A DNA stretch of 64,000 nucleotides from Amycolatopsis roodepoortensis (GCF_014873915.1 NZ_JADBEJ010000004.1:1364001-1428000); one strand, 5' to 3'; numbered from the stretch's first letter, positions 8,255-19,045 are shown. Made by a program: numbers and translations. Notes: generated by a model from the letters alone, not told the origin.

Positions 8255-8706
8255 CGTAGTAGTCCTTTCATCTCAGGTCTCCGCTTTCGCGGCCGACGGC
8301 CTTTAAACCATGCTTGCAAGAGCAAGCGCTGGCCAGCCGTCTCTGTACCACGGCTCCAGTAAACGCCACCCGTTCCTCGGCCGTGAAACCGACACGCACT
8401 TATTACCCCTCGACCACGCCGCGGGCAACCCGCCCCAGCCTGCGGAAACACCCCGTCCGGGGCGCGATTTGCCAGCGTTCATCACCCTTATGAGCGATGT
8501 CATCACTTCGCACAGTCAGCCATTTTTCGTTTCATGGCGCGAAAAATACGAATTATTGATGATCTTGACCCGAACCGGCGGCCACCCGTTAGCGCGACAC
8601 TGTGACCGAACGGTTGCCTGCGATGTTACTGACCGGTTCACCCCTCCCGGATTAGAGTCGGCCGCAACCCCAGTTCACCGGAGAACGAGCACCACGGGAG
8701 TACGCG
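8255..8706. other. Divergent intergenic region, 452 bp, partly AT-rich
   Basis: No gene seen. It separates the mihF-like gene from the divergent acyl-CoA synthetase. It holds a small hairpin GCTTGC-AAGA-GCAAGC (8312-8327), an AT-rich patch near 8520-8560 with the inverted repeat ATTTTTCG...CGAAAAAT (8522-8547), and the promoter-like sequence listed separately. I recognise no riboswitch or small-RNA signature. Confidence 0.6.
8629..8658 (+). promoter_or_regulatory. Candidate sigma70-type promoter of acyl-CoA synthetase
   Basis: CTGACC (8629-8634) and TAGAGT (8653-8658) with 18-nt spacing, about 48 bp before the ATG. The match is by eye only. Confidence 0.35.
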
Positions 8707-10344
<1,638 letters not shown>

Positions 10345-10374
10345 CGGGTTAATCTCCCGCGCGCCTGCCCTTCC

Positions 10375-10420
10375 GTGAAGGCCATCTTGAGGGACGCTGG
10401 TCCCTGAAGATGGCCTTCAC
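10375..10420. terminator. Hairpin with 21-bp arms, one mismatch
   Basis: Arms at 10375-10395 and 10400-10420 around a GCTG tetraloop, 31 bp after the ligase stop and 25 bp before the next start on the same strand. Arm motif is GTGAAGGCCATCTT. No T-tract. Likely factor-independent terminator. Confidence 0.7.
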
Positions 10421-10444
10421 TGCGTTCGGCGAAGGGTTTTGTTG

Positions 10445-11707
10445 GTGCGTAAGACAAACAGGCGGACGTTCCTGGCGCTGGCGGGGACGACCCTGCTCTC
10501 TGCCTGCGGGTCCAACACCGTCCAAACGGGAAACCCGCCCCCTTCGACGGCCTACTCCGCCGGGGTGACCAGGCCGAAGCCGAAACCGGTCGACCTCACG
10601 CAGTGGTACCACCCGTATCCCGAAGCCGGAGTCCAAGAAGCCGTCACGCGCTATGCGGCGGCGTACCAGAAGTCCAAGGTCTCGGTGCAGTGGAATCCGG
10701 ACGACTACGAGACGAAACTGAACGCCGCGCTGCAGGCAGGCCCGGTCCCGGACGTCTTCGAAGGCCAGGTCACCGTCGACCGCGTCCGGCAGAACCTCCT
10801 CGTCCCGCTGGACGACGTCGTCGGACCCGTACGCGGGGATTTCAACCCGTCGGTGCTGGCGGCGCAGACGGTCGACGGCAAGATCTACGGGATCCCGCAG
10901 GCACTCGACACCCAGGTCCTCTTCTACCGCAAGAGTTTTCTCCAGGAGGCCGGTGTCCAGCCGCCGCAGACGCTGGACGAACTGGTCGACGCCGCGAAGA
11001 AGCTGTCCAAGGACGGCGTCAAAGGCCTGTTCGCCGGCGACGACGCGGGCGCGGCGGCGCTCGCCGGGCCGCTGCTGTGGTCGGCCGGGCTCGACTACGT
11101 CAAGGACGGCAAATCCGCGGGCTTCGACGATCCGCGTGCCGCCACGGCGTTCGCGAAACTCCACGAGCTCAACAGTTCACTGCTGCTCGGCGCTTCGACA
11201 GACTGGGCGGATCCGCTCCCCTTCATCGACGGGCTCACCGCCATGCAGTGGACCTGGCTGTGGAACCTGCCGAAGATCCAGGACACGGTGAAGGACGACT
11301 TCGGCATCCTGCCGTTCCCCCGGCTCGACGCGGCGGGCACGCCGTCCGTCCCGGTCAGCGGGCTGAGCGCGATGGTGCATGCCAAAAGCCTGAACCCCAA
11401 CGCCGCCAAGGACTTCGTCAAATGGCTGTGGCTGGAGCGCGTCGACTTCCAGCAGGAGTTCGCCACCAGGTTCGGGTTCCACCTGCCAGCACGGCTGAGC
11501 GTGCTCGGCAAGGTCGCCGCGGCGGCCGACGCCGCGAAGCTGGTCAAGGAGAACGGCCGCGCCGCCGGTCCACTGTGGACGTCGACGGCGAACACGGCAC
11601 TCGTCGACGCGCTGGGCAGGATCGCCCGCGACGGGGCCGACCCGGCGGCCGAGACCAAGGCCGCCGTCGAGGCCGTCAAGGCCGAACTGGGGCGCCTTTC
11701 CGCGTGA
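10445..11707 (+). CDS. ABC-type extracellular solute-binding lipoprotein
   Basis: About 420-aa sugar-type binding protein (family 1 fold). N terminus VRKTNRRTFLALAGTTLLSAC carries a lipobox LSAC and an arginine pair that could make it a Tat substrate. The body shows DVFEGQVTVDRVRQNLLVPLDDV, YGIPQALDTQVLFYRKSFLQEAG and MQWTWLWNLPKI, typical of carbohydrate-binding subunits. GTG 10445 is preferred because AAGGG lies 8 nt upstream; two in-frame TTG codons (10439, 10442) would add 1-2 residues. No permease or ATPase genes adjoin, so it is an orphan subunit that must pair with a remote transporter. Confidence 0.87.
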   Translation: MRKTNRRTFLALAGTTLLSACGSNTVQTGNPPPSTAYSAGVTRPKPKPVDLTQWYHPYPEAGVQEAVTRYAAAYQKSKVSVQWNPDDYETKLNAALQAGPVPDVFEGQVTVDRVRQNLLVPLDDVVGPVRGDFNPSVLAAQTVDGKIYGIPQALDTQVLFYRKSFLQEAGVQPPQTLDELVDAAKKLSKDGVKGLFAGDDAGAAALAGPLLWSAGLDYVKDGKSAGFDDPRAATAFAKLHELNSSLLLGASTDWADPLPFIDGLTAMQWTWLWNLPKIQDTVKDDFGILPFPRLDAAGTPSVPVSGLSAMVHAKSLNPNAAKDFVKWLWLERVDFQQEFATRFGFHLPARLSVLGKVAAAADAAKLVKENGRAAGPLWTSTANTALVDALGRIARDGADPAAETKAAVEAVKAELGRLSA

Positions 11708-11724
11708 CCCGTCCAGTCACGACA

Positions 11725-11771
11725 GGGTGTGTGGAAATAGGGACACTCAACGTCCCTATTTCCACACACCC
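11725..11771. terminator. Hairpin with perfect 20-bp arms between convergent genes
   Basis: Perfect arms 11725-11744 and 11752-11771 with loop ACTCAAC; arm core GTGTGGAAATAGGGAC. It starts 17 bp after the binding-protein stop and ends 39 bp before the stop of the opposing gene, so it can serve both. Confidence 0.7.
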
Positions 11772-11810
11772 CTCACCTTCGGCGACCCCTCAGGCGCTCG
11801 CGACCTGGCC

Positions 11811-12245
11811 CTAGTCCCCCGAGACACCCCAGATCGCCAGCTCCACCGCGACGTCGTTCTCGTACAGCAGCGCGCAGTTCGCGCTCCAGCGCGGGCGGCG
11901 CTCGTACGGCAGCCGCCCCGCTTTGTCGAGTTCGTCGAAGTCGGCGACGGACGGCTCCTCGGTGCCGAAGGCGGCCACGAGCTCGGCGTCGGTCAGGGGC
12001 CGGATCGTGCCGAAGTCGTCCTCGCCCGTGGCGCTGATGAACTCGTGGACGTCGAGCACGGAATGCGTCCCGGACTCCTGGACGCTCTCCACCTCGTACA
12101 GCTCGTCGATCGAGTCCGGGCGGCCGAGTTCGTCCTCCTCCCAGAGGTAGTCGCCCTCCTCGAAGACACGCGCCTTCATCGCGTCCAGCGCCGCTTCCGG
12201 ATCGCCCTCGAACCGGCCGCGGACCGACCAAGCCGAAGCACCCAC
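11811..12245 (-). CDS. Hypothetical protein, acidic, cytosolic
   Basis: 144-aa acidic protein without signal peptide or membrane helices. Segments seen include DAMKARVFEEGDYLWEEDEL and HEFISATGEDDFGTIRPLTD, then a C-terminal part with ERRPRWSANCALLYEND. GTG 12245 is chosen because GGAGG precedes it by 6 nt; a TTG at 12269 would add 8 residues. It is transcribed alone, convergent with the binding lipoprotein. Family not recognised. The look is of a small soluble domain as found in immunity-like or DUF proteins, but nothing proves that. Confidence 0.7.
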   Translation of the reverse strand: MGASAWSVRGRFEGDPEAALDAMKARVFEEGDYLWEEDELGRPDSIDELYEVESVQESGTHSVLDVHEFISATGEDDFGTIRPLTDAELVAAFGTEEPSVADFDELDKAGRLPYERRPRWSANCALLYENDVAVELAIWGVSGD

Positions 12246-12421
12246 CTGGCCACCTCCCACGCTCGCCAAGCGGCCAGCGTAACCAGCCCGCTTGGCTTCT
12301 TTGGTATTCCGCCAAACGTGACAAATTTTCGCATTACCCTTTTCTGGCGTTCACCTCACGGCTAACGTCTTGCGGCATCGTCCTTCCGCGACATCCATCC
12401 GCGACGACTGGGGGCACCGCC

Positions 12422-14143
12422 ATGTCCGTCATCTCGAGGCGCACCTTCACCGCGGCAGGCGCCGCCGGTGTCGGCCTGCTGCTGTGCACGCCGACCGCCA
12501 ACGCGCTCGACCGGGCACTGGCGCGCACCACGACCCGCGCGGTGCGCACCGCGGGGACCACCCTCGAAGCCGCGGCGGCCCCGCGGACCAGCGGCCCCGG
12601 CTACACGCGGCTGACCGCGGGCCCCGGCTGGCCGCTCGTCGTCCGCGGCGATCTGGCCGCGCCGAAGGCCGGCCGCGACGACCGGCGCCGCGCGATGGCC
12701 TCCTTCGCGCAGTTCACCGACCTGCACTTCACCGACGCCGAAAGCCCGGCGCGGTTCGAGTACCTGCACCCGTTCGTCGGCTCGGCGCACCGGCCGCAGG
12801 AAACCCTCGGCCCCGTCGCGACGACGGCGCTGGTGGAGCGGGTGAACAACCTGAAGGCCGGCCCGTTCACCGGACGGCCGATCGACTTCATGGTCACCAC
12901 CGGCGACAACACCGACAACCACGAGCTCATCGAGCTCGAATGGTTCCTCAAGGTGCTCAACGGCGACACGGTGAACCCCACCTCGGGCGACCCGGACGTG
13001 CACGAAGGCGTCCAGACGTCCGGGTCCTCGCACTACTGGAACCCCGGCAAGACGCTGGACGACGCGTACACGAAGAAGGGCTTCCCTCAGCTGCCCGGCC
13101 TGCTCGACGCCGCCTCGAACACCTTCACCTCGCCCGGCCTCGACGTCCCGTGGTTCTGCACCTTCGGCAACCACGACGACAGCATCGTCGGCACCGTGCC
13201 GGACTTCCCGGGCATGGACGGCTGGTACACCGGCCGGTTCAAGGTGATCGGCAAGGACGAGACGACGTCGCGGAAGCTCGCCAAGGCGATCGGGTCCGGC
13301 TCCGGCGTCCCGGTCACGGAGCTGTTCGGCGGTTCGGGCACGATCCGCGAGATCACCCCGGACGAGCGACGGCGGCCGTTCAGCACCGCGGAGTTCGTGC
13401 GCCACCACCTCGACTCCGCCAACACCGGGCCCGGCCCGGTCGGCCACGGGTTCAGCGAGAACAACGCCGACGGGCGGAACGTGTACTACACCTTCCGCAT
13501 CGCGCCGGAGATCACCGGCATCAGCCTCGACACCACGACGATGGCCGGGCTGGCCGACGGATCGATCGGGCTCGGGCAGTTCACCTGGGTGGAGAACACG
13601 CTCAAGCGCAACAGCTCGACGTACTACGACTTCTTCGGGCGCAAGGTCACGCAGAACGTGACGGACGAGCTGTTCATCCTGTTCAGCCACCACACCAGCG
13701 ACACCATGGGCAACGTGCTGCCGGACGCGCGGCATCCGCTCGAGATCCGGCTCAACGGCGACACCTTCGTCTCGCTTCTGCACCGGTTCCCGAACGTGCT
13801 GGCGTGGGTCAACGGGCACACGCACCACAACAAGATCACCCCGCACACCGGCAAGACGGCGAAGCAGAGCTTCTGGGAGATCAACACCGCTTCGCATATC
13901 GACTTCCCGCAGCACGCGCGGATCATCGAGGTCGCCGACAACGCCGACGGCACGTTGTCGCTGTTCACGACCCTGATCGAGGCGGAAGCCCCCTACGAGG
14001 CGTCGTACACCGACACCTCGACGCAAGCGCTTGCGTCGCTGTACCGGGAGTTCTCGTACAACGACATCCACGCCTCGCTTTCCGCCGTCGGCACCGCCCA
14101 GGACCAGAACACGGAACTCCTGCTGCCGAACCCGCTGGCCTGA
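12422..14143 (+). CDS. Tat-exported metallophosphoesterase (TIGR03767-like)
   Basis: 573-aa calcineurin-like phosphoesterase with an N-terminal twin-arginine signal (SRRTFTAAGAAGVGLLLC). The metal-binding blocks appear in order: QFTDLHFTDAE, TTGDNTDN, TFGNHDDS and NGHTHHNK. These supply the Asp, His and Asn ligands of a dinuclear centre. The length and large inserts fit the actinobacterial TIGR03767 group. It should act outside the membrane on a phosphoester of unknown identity. The stop codon abuts an array of 21-bp repeats, and a secreted peptidase follows on the same strand. Confidence 0.87.
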   Translation: MSVISRRTFTAAGAAGVGLLLCTPTANALDRALARTTTRAVRTAGTTLEAAAAPRTSGPGYTRLTAGPGWPLVVRGDLAAPKAGRDDRRRAMASFAQFTDLHFTDAESPARFEYLHPFVGSAHRPQETLGPVATTALVERVNNLKAGPFTGRPIDFMVTTGDNTDNHELIELEWFLKVLNGDTVNPTSGDPDVHEGVQTSGSSHYWNPGKTLDDAYTKKGFPQLPGLLDAASNTFTSPGLDVPWFCTFGNHDDSIVGTVPDFPGMDGWYTGRFKVIGKDETTSRKLAKAIGSGSGVPVTELFGGSGTIREITPDERRRPFSTAEFVRHHLDSANTGPGPVGHGFSENNADGRNVYYTFRIAPEITGISLDTTTMAGLADGSIGLGQFTWVENTLKRNSSTYYDFFGRKVTQNVTDELFILFSHHTSDTMGNVLPDARHPLEIRLNGDTFVSLLHRFPNVLAWVNGHTHHNKITPHTGKTAKQSFWEINTASHIDFPQHARIIEVADNADGTLSLFTTLIEAEAPYEASYTDTSTQALASLYREFSYNDIHASLSAVGTAQDQNTELLLPNPLA

Positions 14144-14284
14144 GTTACACCTCCAATCACGCGAGTTACGCCTCCAAACACGCGAGTTCGCCGTCTGATC
14201 ACACGAGTCGGCCGTCGGCTCAGGGCCAGAGACGCGACTCGCGTGATCGGGGGCGTAACTCGCGTGATTGAACGGCGAACTGTT
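14141..14284. repeat. Head-to-head array of 21-bp units (4 direct, 2 inverted)
   Basis: Units beginning GCGAGTTACGCC and ending ATCAC repeat every 21 bp at about 14141-14160, 14161-14181, 14182-14202 and 14203-14223. After the spacer 14224-14232 and a partial unit they appear inverted at 14243-14263 and 14264-14284. The first unit overlaps the stop codon of the phosphoesterase gene. There are no spacers between units. The same unit recurs near 36.9 kb and a variant near 55.4 kb. Confidence 0.85.
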
Positions 14285-14350
14285 TACATACCTCGCGCGA
14301 CCCGCGAAAATCCCTTCCCTACTGGGTGGACACGAGGGATGGAGCGCCGG

Positions 14351-15616
14351 ATGCGGATACGAGGGCTGGTCACGCTGTTGACGATCGCGACGATGACCGC
14401 GGTGACGGCACAGACGGCGGAGGCCGGTCCCGGCCGCCCGGACGACGAGTCGATCGACTTCCACGACTGGTCCGGTCACCACGGTTTCCGTGACGGCAGG
14501 CTCGAAGGGCTCGGCCTCGACCACGGCGCGCTGCGCATCGACCGCCCGATCGGCACGGTCGAGCACACCGAACCCACGCTCGGCACCACGAAGACCTACG
14601 AATACGGCCAGTGGACGTCGGGGAGCCACACGCAGGGCTTCGACGCCTCCCAGCTGGTCGCCTCGTGGAACGCGAAGACGCCGGCCAAGACGTGGATCAA
14701 GGTCGAGGCCAAGGGCCGCACCGCCACGGGCACAGAGACGTCTTGGTACGTCATGGGCCGGTGGGCGAGCGGGGACGCCGACATCAAGCGCACCAGCGTC
14801 GACGGCCAGAGCGACGCCAACGCCGCGGTCGACGTCGACACGCTGGTCATGAAGGCCGGAGTCGCGCTGCGCTCGTACCGGCTGCGCGTCAGCCTGTACC
14901 GCGAGGCCGGATCCCGCGCCACGCCGTCGGTGACGTCGGTCGGCGCGATGACGTCGCTGGTCCCGGACCGCTTCGAGGTCAAGGCGACGAAACCGGGCCG
15001 CGCCACCGGCATCGAGCTCAAGGTGCCCGCCTACGCGCAGAACCTCCACAAAGGACAGTTCCCGGAGTACGGCGGGGGCGGCGAGAACTGGTGCAGCCCC
15101 ACCTCCACCGAAATGGTCGTCGAGTACTGGGGCAAACGGCCCAAGCCCGAGGACATGAAGTGGATCCCGGAGGGTTACGTCGACCCGACCGTCGCGTACG
15201 CCGCCCGCCACACGTTCGACTACGCCTACGACGGGACAGGCAACTGGCCGTTCAACACCGCGTACGCCGCTTCACTCGGACTGCGTGGGCACATCACCCG
15301 TTTGCACTCCTTGAACGAACTCGAGAACTACATCGCGCGCGGTATCCCGGTGATCACGTCGCAGTCGTTCAAGGCCGAGGAGCTCGACGGCGCGGGCTAC
15401 GGCACCGCCGGGCACATCATGGTCGTCGTCGGCTTCACGAAGGACGGTGACGTGATCGCGAACGACCCGGCCGCCAACAGCAACGACCGGGTCCGAAACG
15501 TCTACAAACGACACCAGTTCGAAACGATCTGGCAGCGCACCAAGCGGTACAACACGAATGGCGGCGTTTCCAGTGGCCCCGGCGGGATCGCGTACATCAT
15601 CACGCCTGGACACTGA
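14351..15616 (+). CDS. Secreted C39-family-like cysteine peptidase
   Basis: About 421-aa exported protein. The signal peptide [20 protein letters not shown] ends at an Ala-rich site (QTAEAG). The N-terminal half is a beta-rich domain ([18 protein letters not shown] onward). The C-terminal third is papain-like: Cys in [15 protein letters not shown], His in [12 protein letters not shown] and Asp in VIANDPAAN. That order fits peptidase C39-like_2 proteins. ATG 14351 has GGAG 6 nt upstream; ATG 14339 (four residues longer) is possible. The frame extends into the upstream repeat array but that part is not expected to be coding. Likely cell-wall or extracellular proteolysis; substrate unknown. Confidence 0.82.
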   Translation: MRIRGLVTLLTIATMTAVTAQTAEAGPGRPDDESIDFHDWSGHHGFRDGRLEGLGLDHGALRIDRPIGTVEHTEPTLGTTKTYEYGQWTSGSHTQGFDASQLVASWNAKTPAKTWIKVEAKGRTATGTETSWYVMGRWASGDADIKRTSVDGQSDANAAVDVDTLVMKAGVALRSYRLRVSLYREAGSRATPSVTSVGAMTSLVPDRFEVKATKPGRATGIELKVPAYAQNLHKGQFPEYGGGGENWCSPTSTEMVVEYWGKRPKPEDMKWIPEGYVDPTVAYAARHTFDYAYDGTGNWPFNTAYAASLGLRGHITRLHSLNELENYIARGIPVITSQSFKAEELDGAGYGTAGHIMVVVGFTKDGDVIANDPAANSNDRVRNVYKRHQFETIWQRTKRYNTNGGVSSGPGGIAYIITPGH

Positions 15617-15696
15617 ACCGATACCGCACCCGAGCGGATGTCGCGATCCGGGCCGCCCCCGTGGCAAGCTCGGAGTTCGTCGACTCGGAGGTGCGC

Positions 15697-16791
15697 ATGC
15701 CGTACGAGGTCCAGGGCGTCGTTTCCCGCGCCAAGGGTGAACCGGTCTCGCTGGAGCCCGTGACGGTGCCCGACCCCGGGCCCGGCGAGGCCGTCGTCTC
15801 GGTCAAGGCGTGCGGCGTCTGCCATACCGACCTGCACTACCGCGAGGGCGGGATCAACGACGAATTCCCGTTCCTGCTCGGCCACGAGGCCGCGGGATTC
15901 GTGGAGGCCGTCGGCGACGGCGTCACCGGCCTCGAACCGGGCGACTACGTGATCCTGAACTGGCGCGCGGTCTGCGGCACCTGCCGGGCCTGCCGCCGGG
16001 GCAAGCCCTGGTACTGCTTCTCGACGTTCAACGCCGCGCGGCCGATGACCCTGGCCGACGGCACCGCCCTGTCACCGGCGCTCGGCGTCGGGGCGTTCCT
16101 CGAGAAGACGCTCGTCCACAGTGGACAATGCACGAAGGTCGACCCCGCCGCCGAACCGGCCGTCGCCGGGCTGCTCGGCTGCGGGGTGATGGCCGGTCTC
16201 GGCGCGGCGCTGAACACCGGCGCGGTGAGCCGCGGCGATTCCGTCGCGGTCATCGGCTGCGGTGGCGTCGGCGACGCCGCGATCGCCGGGGCCAACCTGG
16301 CCGGCGCGAAGACCATCGTCGCCGTCGACACCGATGACCGGAAGCTCGCCTGGGCCAAGGACTTCGGCGCCACGCACACCCTGAACAGCAAGGGGCTGAG
16401 CGAAGACCAGGTCGTCGAGGCGATCCGGGAGTTCACCGATTCGTTCGGCGCGGACGTCGTGATCGACGCGGTCGGCAGGCCCGAGACATGGCGGCAGGCG
16501 TTCTACGGCCGGGATCTGGCGGGCACGGTCGTGCTCGTCGGCGTCCCGACCCCGGACATGCGGCTGGATCTGCCGCTGATCGACTTCTTCTCGCGCGGCG
16601 GCTCGCTCAAGTCGTCGTGGTACGGCGATTGCCTGCCCTCGCGCGATTTCCCGATGCTGATCGACCTCTATCTCCAGGGCAGGCTCCCGCTCGACAAGTT
16701 CGTCACCGAGCGGATCGCCCTCGACGGTGTCGAGCAGGCCTTCGAGCGCATGCATCACGGCGACGTGCTCCGCAGCGTGGTGACCTGGTGA
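15697..16791 (+). CDS. mscR: S-(hydroxymethyl)mycothiol dehydrogenase
   Basis: 364-aa zinc-dependent class III-type alcohol dehydrogenase that oxidises the formaldehyde-mycothiol adduct with NAD; also reported as an S-nitrosomycothiol reductase. Seen: catalytic-zinc motif [15 protein letters not shown] (Cys39), LLGHEAAG, structural-zinc cysteines in [15 protein letters not shown], and the Rossmann motif [12 protein letters not shown]. Residue pattern across the whole length closely follows mycobacterial MscR (Rv2259) as I recall it. ATG 15697 has CGGAGG 5 nt upstream. The stop overlaps the GTG of the next gene. Implies a mycothiol-producing actinobacterium. Confidence 0.92.
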   Translation: MPYEVQGVVSRAKGEPVSLEPVTVPDPGPGEAVVSVKACGVCHTDLHYREGGINDEFPFLLGHEAAGFVEAVGDGVTGLEPGDYVILNWRAVCGTCRACRRGKPWYCFSTFNAARPMTLADGTALSPALGVGAFLEKTLVHSGQCTKVDPAAEPAVAGLLGCGVMAGLGAALNTGAVSRGDSVAVIGCGGVGDAAIAGANLAGAKTIVAVDTDDRKLAWAKDFGATHTLNSKGLSEDQVVEAIREFTDSFGADVVIDAVGRPETWRQAFYGRDLAGTVVLVGVPTPDMRLDLPLIDFFSRGGSLKSSWYGDCLPSRDFPMLIDLYLQGRLPLDKFVTERIALDGVEQAFERMHHGDVLRSVVTW

Positions 16792-17432
16792 AACTCTTCA
16801 CCGACGCCGATTTCCCCGCCGATCCGTATCCGGGAGCGCGACCGGGGCATTCGTTCGTCCACTTCGACGGCGCCGGGCACAGCCTCGACACCGCGCCGGA
16901 GGGCTGGCGCGAACGTCAGGCCGTGCTGGCCTACGGCTCGAACGCGTGCCCGTCCAAGATCACCTGGCTGCGGGAGCACATGGGCCTGACCGGCCCGGTC
17001 GTCGTCTGTCACGCGCGCTGCGCCGACCTCGCCGCGGTCTGGGCGTCCGGTCTGCGGTTCCGGGACGGGCAACGGCCCGCCACACTCGCCGCCGCACCCG
17101 GCGTCGTCGAGGAGCACTCCGTCTGGTTCGCGACGCCGGAGCAGCTCGCCGTCCTCGATCGCTGCGAGGGCAAAGGACAGCGTTACAACCTGGTGCGGCT
17201 GACCGCCCCGGCCATCACCCTCGACGACGGCACCGTGCTCGACGACGTCGTGGCGTACGTCGGCGCCGCGGACATCCGCCTGCCGATCCTGGTGGACGGC
17301 AGGCATATCCGCGTCGCCGACCTCGAACAGCGCCGGGCCGCGGCGCTGGAAGGGATCCCCGCCGAAACACACGGTCTGGACTGCACGCTGGTCGAGGCCG
17401 GGACGCTGGTCAGAGAAGCTTCCCGGGATTGA
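16788..17432 (+). CDS. Gamma-glutamylcyclotransferase/AIG2-like protein
   Basis: 214-aa protein with the glycine-loop signature [13 protein letters not shown] (about residues 45-57) that opens the GGCT/AIG2 fold, followed by [17 protein letters not shown], which resembles the family's later core strand. N-terminal residues 1-44 form an extension. GTG 16788 overlaps the mscR stop (GTGA), so translation is coupled. The 3' end overlaps the opposing flavoenzyme gene by 23 bp. True GGCTs release 5-oxoproline from gamma-glutamyl compounds. Whether this protein keeps that activity, or acts on a thiol-related conjugate as its linkage to mscR hints, is inference. Confidence 0.7.
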   Translation: MKLFTDADFPADPYPGARPGHSFVHFDGAGHSLDTAPEGWRERQAVLAYGSNACPSKITWLREHMGLTGPVVVCHARCADLAAVWASGLRFRDGQRPATLAAAPGVVEEHSVWFATPEQLAVLDRCEGKGQRYNLVRLTAPAITLDDGTVLDDVVAYVGAADIRLPILVDGRHIRVADLEQRRAAALEGIPAETHGLDCTLVEAGTLVREASRD

Positions 17433-19029
17433 GGATCCCGGCCGGGTCGACGGCCTTCTTCGCCGCTCGCAACACGTCGACCCCGAGCGAACCGATCTCC
17501 GCCGCCAGATAGCGCGCGTGGTCGACGCCGACGGCATGGTGATGCGAGATCGTGCCGATCCCGGTGATCGCCTCCGAGGCCGCCGCCTTCGCCCGCTGCC
17601 ATTGGCCGACCGGGTCGGCCTCGTCGCGCGCGGTGAGCACGGTGAAGTACAGCGACGCGCCCGTTTCGTACGCGTGCGAGACGTGACACATGATGATGGC
17701 GTTGCCGAGCGTCGCGGTGAGCGCGGCGCGGACCGCGTCGCGCAGGTCGCTCAGTTCCGCCCAGTATGTGGCGGTTTCGAGGGTTTCGACGCAGACACCG
17801 TTGTCCATCAGGGCATCCCGCTGCCGAGGGCCGGAGAACCGGCCACGGCGCCAGGATTCGCCGAGCGTGGCGCCGATGCGGACGGCACCGAACTCCTTCA
17901 GCACGCCGGTGGTCTCTCGGCGGCGCCGGGCGACTTCGCGCTTCGACGCGCCTTCCCAGCCGACGATCAGCAGGCAAGGCGCGTGGACACCGCGCGCCTC
18001 GAGATACCGGCGCAGCGCCTTGGTCTTCAGACTGTCGTTGAGCGCGAGCGAAACCTCGCTCTCGTCCACATCGGACAGTCGGGTGACGTCCGCGAGCACG
18101 TGCCGCTGGGCGAGTTCGCGGACCGCGTCGGTGCCCTTCTCCCAGCCATCCAGGACATAACCCTCGTAACGGCGCACTTCCGGCACCGGGCGGACGCGGA
18201 GGGCGACCTCGGTGATCACCCCGAGCGCGCCTTCGCTGCCGATGGCCAGCTGCCTCAGGTCGGGTCCCGCGGCGGACGCCGGCGCGACGCCGAGTTTCCA
18301 TTCCCCGCGCGGAGTCGCGAGCTGGACACCCTTGACCATGTCCTCGAAGCGTCCGTAGCCCGACGACGCCTGACCGGCGGACCGGGTCGCGGCGAAACCG
18401 CCGATGGTGGCCCGTTCGTAGGACTGGGGCACGTGACCGAGGGTGAAGCCGTGCTCGGCGAGCAGCCGGTCCGCCTCCGGACCGGTGAGGCCCGCCTGCA
18501 GGACCGCGATCCGGGACACCGGGTCGACGGAGACGAGGTCACCGAGCCGGGTGAGGTCGAGCGCGATCACCGCGCTCTTGTCCCCGCGCAGCGCCGCGAC
18601 CCCGCCGACCACCGAAGTCCCGCCGCCGAACGGGACGACGCCGACGTCGTGCCGGGCACAGATCTCCAACAGCGACTGGACTTCGGCGGGATTCTCCGGC
18701 AGGACGACGGCGTCCGGCACCGGAAAATCACCGAACCCGCGCCGCCGTACCAGGTCCAGATAGGACAGACCGCCCGCCCTGGCGAGCCGCTCCCCCGGCG
18801 ACAGCAGGACATGCTCGGCGCCGACGAGTGCTTCGAGGTCTCGTTTCGGCTGTTCGCTCAGCGCCGAATCGGGAACGGACAGGGCCGAATCGGGCGCGAG
18901 GGGGGCCGCGGAGCCCAGCGGACCGATACGCTGGACGAGCCACCTCAAGGCCTTCGCCGGAAGGTGGGCCGCGTCACCGCCTTCGGGCGTCCAGGATCGT
19001 CTTAACCGGTGGTCAATAAGCTCCGTCAC
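17410..19029 (-). CDS. FAD-binding oxidase, alkyldihydroxyacetonephosphate synthase-like
   Basis: 539-aa flavoprotein of the vanillyl-alcohol-oxidase superfamily. Seen: VVPFGGGTSVVGGVAAL (FAD pyrophosphate loop, about residues 131-147), HVPQSYERATIGGFAATRSAGQASSGYGR, AIGSEGALGVITEVALRVRP, and near the C terminus TISHHHAVGVDHARYL, which matches the triple-His active-site motif of AGPS. AGPS exchanges the acyl chain of acyl-DHAP for a fatty alcohol to make ether lipid; bacterial relatives may instead oxidise a hydroxy acid. It is divergent from TetR-glpD with 16 bp between start codons, an order I recall from mycobacteria (Rv2251/Rv2250c/Rv2249c). Confidence 0.85.
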   Translation of the reverse strand: MTELIDHRLRRSWTPEGGDAAHLPAKALRWLVQRIGPLGSAAPLAPDSALSVPDSALSEQPKRDLEALVGAEHVLLSPGERLARAGGLSYLDLVRRRGFGDFPVPDAVVLPENPAEVQSLLEICARHDVGVVPFGGGTSVVGGVAALRGDKSAVIALDLTRLGDLVSVDPVSRIAVLQAGLTGPEADRLLAEHGFTLGHVPQSYERATIGGFAATRSAGQASSGYGRFEDMVKGVQLATPRGEWKLGVAPASAAGPDLRQLAIGSEGALGVITEVALRVRPVPEVRRYEGYVLDGWEKGTDAVRELAQRHVLADVTRLSDVDESEVSLALNDSLKTKALRRYLEARGVHAPCLLIVGWEGASKREVARRRRETTGVLKEFGAVRIGATLGESWRRGRFSGPRQRDALMDNGVCVETLETATYWAELSDLRDAVRAALTATLGNAIIMCHVSHAYETGASLYFTVLTARDEADPVGQWQRAKAAASEAITGIGTISHHHAVGVDHARYLAAEIGSLGVDVLRAAKKAVDPAGILNPGKLL

Positions 19030-19032
19030 GAC

Positions 19033-19038
19033 TACAGT
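19033..19038 (+). promoter_or_regulatory. Candidate -10 box TACAGT, 7 nt before ATG (leaderless)
   Basis: TACAGT followed by exactly 7 nt and ATG 19046 puts the expected transcription start at or next to the A of the start codon. No ribosome-binding site is present. The 16-bp divergent spacer must also serve the minus-strand flavoenzyme gene. Confidence 0.45.
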
Positions 19039-19045
19039 GTTACAT

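Noticed and set aside
14141..14284. 21-bp arrays as CRISPR
   Set aside because: Units are directly joined without spacers, are too short and inverted in the second half, and no cas gene is near.
12362..15211. Long minus-strand open frame (949 codons) opposite the phosphoesterase and peptidase genes
   Set aside because: It is the antisense shadow of two well-supported plus-strand genes, as is usual at this GC content; its translation is Arg/Ala/Gly-rich with no domain.
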